This document shows, piece by piece, positions 1 to 12,533 of a stretch of 64,000 nucleotides of DNA (within the stretch, counting starts at the first letter, position 1; the number at the start of each line of letters is the position of its first letter). The DNA is from Nymphaea colorata (Eukaryota; Streptophyta; Magnoliopsida; Nymphaeales; Nymphaeaceae): positions 17,003,035-17,067,034 of the forward strand of contig NC_045149.1 of NCBI RefSeq assembly GCF_008831285.2, read 5' to 3'. The notes below the pieces were generated by a model. It worked only from the letters and a program-made list of their open reading frames with translations, was not told the origin of the DNA and searched no databases. The position numbers and the translations under genes are program-made.

Positions 1-714
1 CCCATTATGAAGCTGATCGGATGAGATCTTGGGATGTTGGTCTATTTTTGTGTTCTGTATTGTGGTGCCACAGTCAACATACAATATTATAAAATATGTT
101 GTCCGTGTGCTTGAAGAAAGATTTATGAAAAGATATGCTCCATGAATTGGATGTTAGTAGTCATGTGGCTCTGGTTAAATCCGTGGATTTGATGTGGCAC
201 AGTGTTACTGAATGTGGCAAGAAGCCAGACAAACTTTAGGGCTTATCAAACTAGGGATGTCCAGCCACAACTATGATGCAGGCTTAAGACCCTCAATTTA
301 CTAGCTATTTTACATCGTTAAATGGTCTGATCTGAAGGCCCAATCATGGTGATTTGGAGTATAAATCCAAGTATATGAAGATCAGAAGACCTTAAGGTCT
401 AATCTGATATGAGCTGCTCAGTTATAACAAAATGGACAACCGATTCCATTCGCCTTAAATACTTAATTTGTATTTAGTCGCTGTGCATAGTTATCTTGAT
501 CAACCTTCAGCCAAGGTGTATCAGAAGAAATGGATTTCGATGCTTCCATCAATTTGCTAGAAGTTCCTGCTTCATGCAAAGACAATGGTTCTGTAGTAGG
601 CGAATCGATGCCCTTGATGAAGGATGTGTGTAGCAAAACAAAAACATTGTCATCACAAAAAGACACAACAGAAATACATGACCAACTGAAGAAAAATTTT
701 CACTACGGAAATAG
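1..714. other. 3' flank of the first FMO gene, no gene seen
   Basis: This AT-rich sequence lies downstream of the FMO stop codon, which reads on the minus strand. Short open frames near 460-740 overlap each other on both strands and match nothing I recognise. It may hold the 3' untranslated region, but I see no clear poly(A) signal that settles where the transcript ends. Confidence 0.4.
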
Positions 715-2917
715 TTACTCAATTGTGAGAAAGTGTTCCTGAGCTTGCAGAACCAAATCATGGTCATCCCATTCATCTCGATAATTTTCCGGCCTAGCAA
801 TTCGATTCTTGTAAGTTGCAGCAAACATCTCCTTCCTCCATTCCTCCACCTTCATGCACCCGCATTGCATCGACAGCCAATCATCATACTCAGACTGTCA
901 AAACGGTAAACAGTTTTACCCCTTTCAGAACAAAGTCCAAACCACGAAAATTGGGCTTCTCTGCGACATGATAATCATGAAGTAAAACTCCTATTCGGGG
1001 TGCTCAATCCTAACAATGAATCCCTCATATAAATCTGTGTACAGAAAGTATGGTCTGGACAAGCTTTATTGCTTCCATCTTGACAAAGGCAATCGCAGAC
1101 AGTCAATTTCTAGAGAAACTATCTAATCATGAGGGCGTTGGAAACACTGACGTGGAGATCAACACAACCTAAAGACATTCAAATTACAAGCCTGAACTTA
1201 CCTGGTAACTTGAAATGTTATGGGTGTAACGCTTAGGATATCCAGCTGCTTCAATCTGCAAGTAAAAGGCTTCTACATCTTCCAGCATCTCTCGTTCAGA
1301 TGGAAGCGAAATCCGCCCTGAGAGAACTCCTGCCACCCACTTGCTTTGCAGTTCGAACAATGGAAACGGATATACCTGTCATCACCAAACGAAAACTTTT
1401 ACAGTATGTGCCGCAAGAGAACGACTTCCAGTGTTACTGATTCATTAGAGAGAAACCTTCCAGGGAATCCCAATGAATGAAAGCGATGGAGCCAACGACG
1501 GCGGAAAAACGTGCTTATACAGCGGGCCAACACGGTTGTCGTCCACAGTTACTGCACCATTCGAGTCCAGAAAAGGAAAACGAAATTTGTACCTGTGACA
1601 AAGAGAGGCCACCATTAATGGAGACTAAAAATCTGCTTGAATGAACAGGAGCTGCATATTCATTGCAATGAATAAGCCATCAAAAGATACAGGGAGGTAA
1701 TCTCTGTCAATTGAGGCGAAAAATAGAAGACCCACACGATCACGCTGAAGACCAGACGCTTATACTACCCTGTGCAGTGTATAATGATATCAGCAATTAC
1801 TGAACTTCCATCACTGAATACCACGCCACCATCTTCATGGGTGCTCTTGATCTGCATGGGTTCTCGCTGAGATTAGCTTTTTCTTATAAGTCACCAACAA
1901 ATGTTTTCTTGAATTATTTGTTTTCTTAAAGCATCTTGCTTGACATCATCTCTGAACAATTTTTAGCTAGAAGAATCTAAAGAAAATACACTGTTCATTT
2001 ACCAAGGAATGAAGCCACATGTTAGCATATCCCGGTTGCATCCTTGGTAGTTCACCTGATTCAGTTCTCGACGAAACATGAACTTCTTTAGCTACTGGAG
2101 CAATGTCTCTGGAAATATCCTTTGCACTCGCATAACCGCCTATCAGAACTACAACCTGTAAACAGAAGGACAAGGGATGATCTTTCCTTTTGTGACGCAC
2201 AGCTCCATAGAAATTTATGTTGCTGCACTGAACACCTTCAAGTCAGTTTACAAACACGTAGTCACAAGACTGTATATAGTGCGGGTAAGATTTAATATCT
2301 TATATATATATATGAGAGAGGTTGGAGGTATGCACCCAACAAACAAGGGGGCTGGTGCATTTTTGAAAACTTTCGTAAAGAAGTAGGCATTTTAGTATTG
2401 AGTGGCTGCTCGATAATTACTTTTTTAGAAAATTTATATTTTTGGACATATCCTTTATCATTTTTATAAAAGAAAACACAAGACATCAAGTAAACTTGTG
2501 TTAGCATGAGAAACCAGAAAAAATTAAAACGATAAACGGTAGATGTGACGTAACTCCTCACTTTCAAAAGCTTACTATCATATTCAAATTAAAATTACAA
2601 AGAATTTTAAAAGACTTATCACAAGGGTTGTAAGTGATTGGTTATCTTAATTCATAACCATTTTGGGTTAGAACAGAAGCTGCTAGAGGACGATTTGGCG
2701 AACGGGCCTGAACCCAATGTAAGAGTGAGCCATTACATATGATGAGCATTCAAAAGATATGATTTAACAGATGATCACAACCCCGAAAAGAGTTAAATAC
2801 CTTATCTGCAAATGGTCCAGGAACGCGATAGTTGTGACTATGCATTTGTTTCCCCCGCCACTTTTCAATGCCTGTAAAACAGCGTATATCAATGGACTCA
2901 GTAAACATGACACTTAG

Positions 2918-2980
<63 letters not shown>

Positions 2981-4998
2981 CCATTGACAATCTATTGGAA
3001 CCATATATATAATATATTTATTATAATTATATATATATATAAATATATGTATTCATAATATATATAATTTTAGTTTGTTTTTTAGTTTAATTTGTCTTTT
3101 CTTTTTACTGCAGTCCACTATATATAAAGAAATATGGGCAGGAAAAAGAAAAAAATATTTTGAATTTACACAAGAAATAACACTTTTGGGGTGCGTGTTG
3201 GAGCAACACCAGCACCAGCACCAGTTTCGACACAGGTGCGGCCCTTTTTAAAAAAAAAAGAGTCAGTGTGACATAACATTTAACTTAACTCATTCCAGTT
3301 GGCGAAGCAGTACACTAAACTTAGATTTCGATTGCTTTATTTTGTTATGTACACCACCTTTGAAAAAATACACGGTCGCGTATGAATAATTGCAAAATTT
3401 TCTCCGTCTTCATGCATTAATCGAAGTTAGCCAGATGATAATGAGATTCATTTCCTCCTCCTATATACGTTTTGATCAAATTGGATCCCGTAAATGCATT
3501 CGACATGCAGTGAATGAAAGGAGAATCGAAAGAGATGCAAAAGGGGACAAAAAATAGAGAGATAATGCAAAACAACTAGTAGGGTTATTCATTAACTCAA
3601 AAAACTGATTACAAATGAGGATTAAATGCCTTTAAATAGAGTAAAAACGGATCCCTGGATCTAGATCCGAATGAAAAAACAATGAATAATACCTAAAAAT
3701 ACTATAATTGAATCTAAATGAAACAAACTAACCAATAAACTCAAATTGCGACTGATTTTTTTCTTTCTTTTCATCCTCTACTCCTCCTGAGTCAGACATA
3801 TGATTAATTTATAGTTAAGCGGGGAGAAGGCCCGACTGATCTATAATATTCCCTATTGAAAAATCCATGAATTTCATGTCCTAACTCCTAAGAACTTAAA
3901 TATATCACAAGTTTTGAAATTGAATACGCAAGTATCGATTTGGGGAGCAGAAGCTGCATCTCATTGAGCCTTTAGGCGTCCTCTTTCCGACCCACTTGCC
4001 GGTGGCCCCCTCTTTCCGACCCACTTGCCGGTGGGTCACCACCAGTCTGCGAGTAGTCTTTCCGACCCACTTGCCGGTGGGTCACCACCAGTCTGCGAGT
4101 AGTCTTTTCGACCCACTCGCCGGTGGGTCACCACCAGTCTGCGGGTAGTCATGCATATTCACGTGTTTCTGGCAGTAATGGTGTTCAATCTCAAATTGAA
4201 AAAATAGATAATGTTACGCAGAAAATATAGACCATTGACGCTCATAATGATAATCGTTCATCACAAGAACAAATGGAAGAGATTTTAGCTGTAGGGCTAG
4301 AGAATATAAGTTGCCAGCTTAATAGACTAATGCAATGTAATTGTATAATCTACTCGCAGGTTTGAAAGAAAAGCTTATACAGTTATACCGGGGATGACGG
4401 CGAGTCGAGGCTCCGTGTAATGGCCATTGCACACAACGACGGCGTCGAAGACTTCCTCGATCACCGCGGCGGAAGGGGGCGTGCATTCCCTGTTGAGCAA
4501 GGCCCGCCTGGACCGGACCAGCCACCTTCCATCAGGGTGCTGTACCACATTCACGACTTCCGTCTCCAACCGAATCCACCTCACAAGATCGAAGTCCGCG
4601 GCAAAGTCCGCTAGGTAGGCGGCGACCTCCTGGTGGCTGGGAAACCTCCGGCCATCGCAGCCAGGACGGACTGAGAAAGGGTAGTCGAGGAAGCCCATGA
4701 CCTCCCTCGGGAGGTTGGTGCGCAGCGATTCGTAGACGCTGCTGTGGACCAAAGTCCGGTTGGGATCGACGCCGAGGAGGTCGGGGGACTCGACCTCCGG
4801 CGTGTACACCCAGGTGCCGCCAACAGTGTTTCCCCGCTCGAAGACGACGACTCTATGGCCTTCCCTCCTCAGCTCCCTCCCCGCCGCCAGCCCCGCTGCA
4901 CCGGCCCCGATCACCGCCACCTCCTTCCCCGCCCGTTTCCTGGCTGCCGGCACGAGCGCTTCTATCACCATCGCCGGAAGCGTGGTGAACGAGGCCAT
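715..4998 (-). CDS. Flavin-containing monooxygenase, FMO GS-OX-like (copy A)
   Basis: This is a class B flavin monooxygenase that would use FAD, NADPH and O2 to oxygenate soft nucleophiles such as thioether sulfur. The Arabidopsis GS-OX enzymes act on glucosinolates, but the substrate here is unknown. By-eye exons are 4998-4389, 2871-2801, 2155-2003, 1851-1769, 1592-1457, 1375-1202 and 894-715 (1407 nt, 468 aa), all in frame with GT-AG introns. Exon 1 carries the FAD motif GAGAAGL and exon 2 the family block KQMHSHNYRVP. Exon 3 has the NADPH-side block IGGYASAKDISRD, and exon 5 ends with a PLYKHVFPPSLAPS-type block. Seven exons and about 460 aa are usual for the family. An upstream in-frame ATG at 5067 would add 23 residues; I chose 4998 because relatives begin close to the FAD motif. 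It is followed head-to-tail by copy B. Intron 1 holds a minisatellite and (TA)n. Confidence 0.9.
2922..2979. repeat. (TA)n microsatellite
   Basis: An almost pure TA run of about 58 bp lies in intron 1 of FMO copy A, about 50 bp upstream of exon 2 in transcript order. AT-rich sequence continues to about 3070. It creates a false open frame rich in Ile and Tyr. Confidence 0.95.
3979..4151. repeat. 46 bp hairpin minisatellite in FMO intron 1
   Basis: About three and a half copies of a 46 bp unit stand in tandem. Each contains the self-complementary core GACCCACTTGCCGGTGGGTC, whose arms (GACCCAC and GTGGGTC) flank a six-base loop. The last copies differ by single bases (cgagta or cgggta; ttgccgg or tcgccgg). 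The first copy is truncated after the hairpin. The block is far more GC-rich than the surrounding intron. Confidence 0.9.
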
Positions 4999-5067
4999 GG
5001 TCCGGTGGTAGTGCAGCCGTACTTGCCGGAGGGAGAAGTGAAGGAAGCTTTGGCCGAGGCTGATCAC

Positions 5068-5646
5068 TGCGGAGGTACAGTACGTATTTACTGCGGAACT
5101 CTTGTCACGTCGCTGAGCTAGAATCTTCTTCGTCTGTCTTGACTGACAGGTCGGACTCGGGTCTGAGACAACCGGGTCAGATCCAACCAGACCTGCCTCG
5201 AGTCGAGCGGTTCTTCTTGAGAACCACTAATTACAATCATATTTGGATTCAAGGTAGGCGTGAACCCAAGCTCGAGGCAATAAAAACAAGGTCACTCTTT
5301 CTATCAACTCAAATATTGTTATCTAAGCCCATCAACTACAATGGCACGGGTTTCTTGATCAGAGTTGGTGGTCCATTAATCTAGATAACCTTTGATACGA
5401 ACCTACCCATATTATATAAGAATCACTTCTTCGACCAAAACTTTCGGTTTCTTTTTAATCTTTAATGGAACACGCTTCGGTTGATGGGTAGTTCTGAGAC
5501 TGTTTCTGCAGAAAGAAAGATGCTGCTCTCATCGAATTTATTGCGAGTTTACGTATCTCTTCAGGCAGACAATGACTCGTTGGAGACAATGACTCGTTGG
5601 AGCAAGAGAAGCAATACAAATAGGTAACAAGAGGAACAGAGTTTCA
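5068..5646. other. Intergenic spacer between the two FMO genes
   Basis: This 580 bp spacer separates the copy A start from the copy B stop and should hold the copy A promoter and the copy B 3' end. A perfect 17 bp tandem repeat (two copies, 5568-5601) is present. I see no gene and no confident TATA box. Confidence 0.5.
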
Positions 5647-8600
5647 TCATCTTGTTAATGCCTCAGGAGAGAGAAAGTGTTTCTGGGCCTGCGCAACCAA
5701 ATGATCGTCGTTCCATTGATCACGGTAACTCTCCGGTCTATCTAGAAGATTCTGGACAGTTGCAGCAAACATCTCAAATCTCCATTCTTCCACCTTCCCG
5801 CAGCCACATTGTGTTGAAAGCCAACCATCATATTCAGCCTGTCAAAAGGACAACACAGTTTTTCCAAGTATCAGCGGGGGACTGTTTGAGGAAAACTTAG
5901 TAAATTATAAAAGGACGCAGGCCAAATTGAGTGGAGAATTCAATGTCTTGAAATAGGTTTCATTAGCATGGGAGAAGCAGGAAGCAAATTTTGCAGAAGA
6001 GAAAGCAGATTTCATGCTAACAATAGTTTGAAATATAACTGCAGCTACTTGACAACACAAAAAGTAGGCTTAAGAGTCTACCATTGATAAATTCTGACGA
6101 TGCATTACCATCCGAATCAAGTCATGACAGAGGCTTCTCCATTACAGGAAAGTTTAGACTTACTTGGTACTTTGAAACATCATGAGTGTAACGCTTAGGA
6201 TATCCAGCAGCTTCAATCTGCAAGTAAAAAGCTTTTACATCTTCCACCATTTCCTGCACAGATGGAAGCGAAATACGTCCTGAGAGAACTCCTGCCACCC
6301 ACTTGCTTTGCAGTTCAAATAATGGAAAAGGGAGAACCTGTCATCACGAAAGGAAAATTTCTGAGTCCTCCACTGATACCGCCACCAGTGTTCTAAATTT
6401 CTAATGCGTATGAAAACAAACCCTAAAGGGTATTCCAATGACTGAAAGAGATGGAGCCAATGATGGTGGGAAAACATGCTTATACAGTGGTCCAACGCGG
6501 TTGTCCTCTATCGTTACAGCACCATTTGTATCCAGAAATGGGTAATGAAATTTATAGCTGCAAAAGAAACAAGAAAACAAAAAGGCAGAGCTTAATGAAT
6601 AGAACTGTGTTACCAAACAAAAGATAGTCAAAGAGAGACATAAAACTAGGTCAGCAGTTGCAAACATTAATTCATGTAGGAAACCTCTCTGTTGGAAAAT
6701 TGGGAGCTTAACTTTGCAGAAAATGTTCAGTGTATGGGATTTGAAGGAAAAGGAATTAGCAGTTAGATTTTGGAACACAGAAAGCTAGGTTCGGTTGCAG
6801 GAATGCATTTACGATGGAAAAGCTTCTCATGCCGGTGTGACCATGCAGAGGTAATAAGGCAAACAGTGTCAACAAGATGAAACAAGTCAAAATGGTAGAA
6901 GACATTGTCTGAAAGATGCATGTTGATTACAATCTCATCAAAACCTTTCAATTGCTCTGCTGTTCGTACTGCAGTATTTGATGCCCTTTATGCTTAAATT
7001 TCTTAAACCCAAAACGAGAATATGAAAAGGATCAAACCTCCACACTTATTAAACAGTCATTTTAGTTTAAAACCCCCAAACATTGCAGTTGTAGAGATGC
7101 ATATACATTACCCCGTGCAGTGCACAATCACATCAGCCGCAACTGAACTTCCATCGTTGAATAGCACTGTACCATCTTCATAGGTGCTTTTAATCTGCAA
7201 ATATTAGCTTCTTGTTCATTCACTGACATTCCATTACTTTCTCCCTTCCCTTGAAAATTCTTTCAGATAGACTTATTTATAAGCAATCTCTGAGATGGCT
7301 TGTATTACCGGGGAATGAACCCAAAAGTTGTCAAAGACTGGAAGCCTCTTCGACTCTTCATCTGATATAAACCTTGAAGAAAGATGAACTTCCTTAGCTA
7401 CTGGAGCAATGTCTCTGGAAATATCTAAGCCTCTGGCTGCGCCGCCTATCAAAACCACAACCTGCAACCGAAGACAGCATAACCAGCAGCACCAATGTAT
7501 TGCATCTCATGTACAAGCATCAAGCGATCTTGAGGGGGAGAAAAAAAAAAAAAACTTCCTAGATTAAATGGAGTCGATACGATTCACAGATTTAATCCTG
7601 CACTTCTTGTATGTCAATGAACAAATGCAATAACCAACATGAAATCACAAGACTCAGTAGGGAGTTATACCCATAATGAACAAATTCAGAGTCTATCGCT
7701 ACTTTACCTAGGGAAGAAACACAAGCATGCGTATCTGCATTTGGTATAGCATAAAACGGCGTCTTGAAGAGGTAACCTTCTCAACGTCCACAAGCCTGAG
7801 AATACAAAGTCCATTGTGGCTCCTTGACAAAGCTAGAAGCACAAGCACAATAAGACTCTTAAGCTGAATAGCTACATTGATTAGACATCCACTATTACTT
7901 TCACAGGAAAATCTGTTCTTTTGTTTCTAACATGAATGGAACCGCACTTGGGAGATGAGACTTAGTTTCATTCCTAGCAAAGTAAAATGTAGTGGCGAGT
8001 ATTATCAAGCCCAGGGCTTATGCCTGCTTAGGCTTGAACAGTGGTGGTGCCCATGGGCTCTGAAGAGAGCTTGATTTCCTCACAGCCAAATCTCAACCCA
8101 CAGCACCAATCTCTTTGGGCTTTAAAAGGAGTTTGTTGTGAAAGTTGGAAACTACTGCAAGAACATCTAGCGTCAAATCTAATATCATGCATACAAATAC
8201 AATCTTTCATCTCCGGTAACCAGTACTACGAACATATCCTACCTAATAATACATTAAAAAAGGCTCTCATCTTTCTCTGAATTTGCTTTAAATTCAAAAG
8301 GAAAAGGAACAGGGTTCAGATTTTAATTGGCAACAGAACAGTAAACTAAAGCGAACACGAATTCACGTAAATTGTCAGGATGAAATCAAATTTGACTTGA
8401 CAACTTGATGAAAACTTGACTTAAGTCGACAAATCCTACACTTTTACTGGAAGGACCTAAAACAACGGTTATCATTTAGATGTGAAGTCCGAACAATTGT
8501 CATCATTTAGGTGATTATACGTGAACTATAAAACAGTTGGCAGTTGCAATCAATCATCAACCATAATCAGGTACATACTCGACCCCGAAATGGTACACGT

Positions 8601-9610
8601 GATGGTCCACCATGGATTAAAACCAGTTTAAAATCTATTTTGATGGAACATGGTTTATTCTGGCTACTTTAAAATAATTAGTTTTGCACATAATTCGCTT
8701 AATTTTGGTTTTATTTGCACCCTTCTTTGAAGAACAGGGTGACCATTCGAAGATTGATATATATCCAACATCTCAACTTGTTTGTCCTGACAACGTAAAG
8801 CTTTCAACCAGAAGGAGCCACATGGATCTTGAGACCAACGAGTTACGACTTCGCATTCAGGAAAGGCGAAATTACGGTTAAAAATGAAGAAAATATGAAG
8901 AAACCAGAAGAACCGGGAAATAAGAACACCAAGCACGAGGGAGGAGAGACGGGGGAACGCCGGAAGCACGGAGGCGACCAATTACCGGGGACATCAGCGA
9001 TCCGGGGTTCGGTGAAATGGCCGCTGCAGATAACGACGGCATCGAAGAGTTGACTCTCGTCGGCTGCTGGCTCGCTGTCGTCGGAGACCCTTCTGGCTCG
9101 AACCAGCCATCTTCCGTCTCCGACCCTCACCACGTGGACGACGTTGGTTCCGAAACGGATCCACTTCTCGAGGTCGAAGTCCCTGGCGAAGTCAGCGAGG
9201 TAGGCGGCGACCTCCCCGTAGCCGGGGAACCTCCGGGAGTCGCCGCCGGCCAGCGCGGTGAATGGGTAGTCGAGGAAGCCCATGGCTTCCCTGGGGAGGT
9301 TGGTGCGAAGCGACCTGTAGAGGCTGGAGTGGACGACCTTCCGCTTGGGGTTGAGGCCGAGGAGGTCGTCGGACTCGACTTCAGGTGTGTATACCCAGTT
9401 GCCGCCAAGGGCGTGACTCCGCTCGTAGACGATAACGCTGTGGCCCTCCCTCCTCATCTCCCTCGCCGCCACCAGTCCTGCTGCTCCAGCGCCGATTACT
9501 GCCACTTCCATCCCTGTCAGGCTCTGATTGTTCGGTATTGACATGTTACCGATCATGTAACCGACGACTTTAGCCCTGATGGCAGCGGAATTGAGATCAG
9601 GTGGCTCCAC
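5647..9610 (-). CDS. Flavin-containing monooxygenase, FMO GS-OX-like (copy B), exon 2 missing
   Basis: This is a tandem paralogue of copy A. Recognisable exons are 9610-8986 (FAD motif GAGAAGL), 7461-7309 (IGGAARGLDISRD), 7194-7112, 6557-6422, 6337-6164 and 5838-5647. Exons 3 to 6 have exactly the same lengths as in copy A (153, 83, 136 and 174 nt) and are free of stops. The 71 nt exon encoding the KQMHSHNYR family block cannot be found between 7462 and 8985; only about 15 bases near 7731-7745 vaguely resemble its end. Joining exon 1 directly to exon 3 shifts the frame and reaches a stop after roughly 20 codons. The gene is therefore either a recent pseudogene or uses an exon I did not recognise. 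Possible starts are 9610, 9544 and 9511; the last two sit closer to the FAD motif. Adding an exon of about 71 nt would give about 477 aa. Confidence 0.75.
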
Positions 9611-11109
9611 ACACCCACCAATGAACTACGCAAATGGTCCTGTCAAGCGAATATATGGGCTGATCTGCCGATGGACGAAACTTTCTATGTGATGTTATCA
9701 GGTCAGCTGGCAAGCAAATATATGACTGGCTGGTTTGGTGTTTCACTTTTTCTAGTGGAATCAAACAGTGAGCTGCTCTGCTTTCAATGGTAGCCCAATT
9801 CTGATCGGTTAATGCTCCAAAATGGCATTAATTTTTCCTTTTCCCCTGTTTTTGCTGTTTGGCTTGACCTCCGCTCATTTACGCATCAGGCTCAAAGGAA
9901 ATGGATACAGTCTTCGCTAGTCTGTGGCGGAAGACGGGGAAAAGGTGATACATCTCTCATGGCGGAGAAAGAAGGGGCGGAGGGAGAGAAGGAGAAGAAT
10001 TGCATGGCAATGATACATCTAAGGGATGATCATCTTAGATGTTTTACAAGTGATAATTGGATATTTTAATTGAATGAGTGGTACCTTTTTTTAGGACTTA
10101 ATTTTAAAAGGGTCACTATTGTGTTTTACCTTTGAATTGTAAAAGTTCCCCATGATCCTTAAACCCAAAAAAAAGATTACAATGAGAGTTAGTGGTCTCT
10201 CTTAAAAGACAATGAAATGAACCATTCACTTTTAAATTATATATATATCTATATATACACAACCACCTCCCAAAAAAAATCCTCTACCATTAAAAGAAAA
10301 CCACCTACCCAACCCCACATCCCCACCCACCCATCGTCAAAACCTGGGTGGCAGGAGCGAAATTAGAATTTTTTTGATAAACCATATTATAATTTCAAAA
10401 ATTTTATTGGAGTTGAAATATAACTTTTCAAATTTTGTATAAGTTGAACTAAAATTTTTGAAATTTACAAACAAAATTTTGATTTTCTAAAAGTCTAAGA
10501 CTGGTCATGAACCCTACCGGCCTTCTTGCTTCAACCCATGTTGGGTGGGTACGATACATATCTATTAATTAGAATGTCTCGCTCTCAACTTTACAGTTTA
10601 AAGGATTAACACCACAAGAATCGAACAGATTATGCATTTTTTATTTGTCTGCATGCCCAATCAACTATGCTTGAGTTTGTAAATGATTATTGACTTGAGT
10701 CCGCTGTCAAAATTTGGAAAATTAGTGACGACTTGTTACTTAATTTTATGGATGTTAAGGGATTGGTTCTAAATTTAATTGCAAATTTTGGAGATAAGTT
10801 TGTCCAGGTGGTGAGGAAAGATCAAGATTGAGAAACGTGAGTTTTGAGCTCGTCAAATGTAGGTTGAGATGTTAATGAGCTACTCGGGGTGCCTATTAAA
10901 TCACTTGGAAACTGCGCTAAGGGAGACAATAACTCCAAATAAGACCGTAATTCTATTCTCCAAGATTTGTCATGCCGCTGTCTTTGCACGGCTTGGTGGC
11001 CGAGGCCACACAGAGTTTACTTGTTAATGAATGTTTTTTCTAAAAGAGTTTTACTATGATAGTAACTGATGTTTATTCTCACTCCATTCGCTACAAAAAT
11101 TTAGAAAAC
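9611..11109. other. Intergenic region upstream of FMO copy B
   Basis: This AT-rich intergenic DNA includes the presumed copy B promoter next to 9611 and one copy of a dispersed repeat at about 10348-10515, listed separately. A short (AT)n tract lies near 10240. I recognise no gene; open frames here are short and carry no family motif. Confidence 0.5.
10348..10515 (+). repeat. Dispersed repeat, family A, copy 1
   Basis: The sequence starts with a GGCAGGAGC-type motif and continues through an AT-rich core (ttataatttcaaaaatttta, then ttgaaatataac). It aligns by eye with copies at 59736-59916, 22397-22553 (minus strand) and the start of one at 63952. It encodes nothing and is probably the remnant of a short transposon or of the end of a longer one. 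Confidence 0.65.
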
Positions 11110-11505
11110 TAAATGATAGTCAAATACAGGTAGCTTCATCATTTCGGGTGAGAAGGAGAATCAATCCAATTGTGAGCGAGGGCCGAATACTCTCCCCCAC
11201 CACATTTTTCCGGGCTGCACAACAGGTCGAGCCAACTCGAAGCATACGTGGTCGGATTTTGAGACCTACCACACCGACATGTTCGATATAGATTGAGGGG
11301 AAATCATGTATATCGAAAAGCAATGCCAAGCCACCACCAAAGACTACAGCCCAGTGAGCCCACAATTTGAACAGAGATCGATGATAGGTTACACCAGTTA
11401 CCAGCCCATACAGCTCACACAGCAATTGTGCAATGACCATGGCGACACGTACCTTCGTGTTCATCCCCACGAAAGATTGTGAAATCAAACATGCTAAAAT
11501 CAGGA
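11110..11505 (-). pseudogene. Decayed fragment resembling PER1/PGAP3-like protein
   Basis: The minus-strand frame reads MNTKVRVAMVIAQLL, then KLWAHWAVVFGGGLALLFDI and HDFP. From memory this resembles the C-terminal transmembrane part of plant PER1/PGAP3-type proteins, which remodel lipids of GPI anchors in the ER or Golgi (typically NMKVCVAM...AQLL, KLW...GGGLAMLLEIYDFPP). After HDFP the expected conserved VDAHALWHATTIPLT block is lost, and only a weak LTI...RNDEA echo of its end remains. No upstream exons with the cysteine-rich N-terminus are visible. I read it as a gene fragment in decay. A translated search would confirm or reject it. Confidence 0.5.
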
Positions 11506-12533
11506 TATAATGCAACTGCAATAAATAGCCCCCATTTCAGTCATATGCTCGCAGATAATACTTTTGCGTTTGCAAGAATATCCCCTGCTCAACTGTAAAG
11601 TGAAATGGAGATGATACATATGAAATGAACTGAAGAATCCTCTGCAATACCAACATGCGTTTTCATCATATAGAGGATGTTGATGATGCTCATGCCTATA
11701 GATCTTTAAGATTCTGGCAGAGTCAGACAACAGCATCTGGAATGGCATAGATGTAGCAGAGTGATACTCACGTGCTGAGGAAAAAATAGGGAGGCAAGTA
11801 TAAAAGACCGGAGGCACCCAACAATTACAAAAAAATGTAACAGAATGGAAGCCTGCCACAGGCAATACCACATTAAGGCAGCAAATTTGTCTGGAGCAGA
11901 AACCAGCCCAACTTTATGGTGCATGACAATTTGAGTGCCTTGCGAAGATAAAACTTCACAATGTTGTAAGCAGTAAGGACAATTACAGTCACAGAAATCA
12001 CACTTATTTAGGAAGAAAGGATCTGCAAACATTTCCTTTTTGGGCTAATGGCCATCATCGTCAACCTTTATGTCGACTACATACTTTTGCCAGTCCCAGT
12101 TGCCCATTCTTTTCCATCTTCTTTTCAGAGAAATACCTTTGGTTACTTTGTGCTTCTTCATATCAACTCTATTTCTTCCAAGTTATCAACAGTCGTCTTC
12201 TTTTTCTCATTCCTTCAACTTGCATTGTGCCATCTGCCCTTACTGCTGTAATGGTAGGTTCCCAGATACATGCACATCTCAAGCAGTAGAAAACCATATG
12301 CGGCAATGAAAGAATTATAGACAAAGTTGTACCGATCACAACTAAAAGTAAGGCGTTTTCCATTCCAGTAAGGAAATGAACATTACAATGACAATGTGCT
12401 GCACATGTTACAGGAATCATTTTCAAAAGCTATGTCAGACCAGCTAGTTGTGCTTGTGTACATTTCTTCTGCTACTGTTTCCAAAATGTTGAGAGCGGAA
12501 TGCTTGCGTCTGGTATTGAAGGTAGACTGACTG
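11506..12533. other. Spacer between the PER1-like fragment and the WRKY stop
   Basis: About 1 kb lies downstream of the WRKY stop codon and probably includes its 3' untranslated region. Several cysteine- or leucine-rich open frames occur on both strands, but they overlap and lack motifs. I see no further exon of the PER1-like fragment. Confidence 0.4.

Noticed and set aside
2750-3004. Tyr/Ile-repeat frame over exon 2 of FMO copy A
   Set aside because: Only its middle part is the real exon. The repeated IY codons are the (TA)n microsatellite in the intron.
8843-9016. C-terminal extension of FMO copy B exon 1 by intron reading
   Set aside because: The sequence after the donor at 8985 loses family resemblance and becomes a Phe/Ser-rich chance tail, so I end the exon at 8986.
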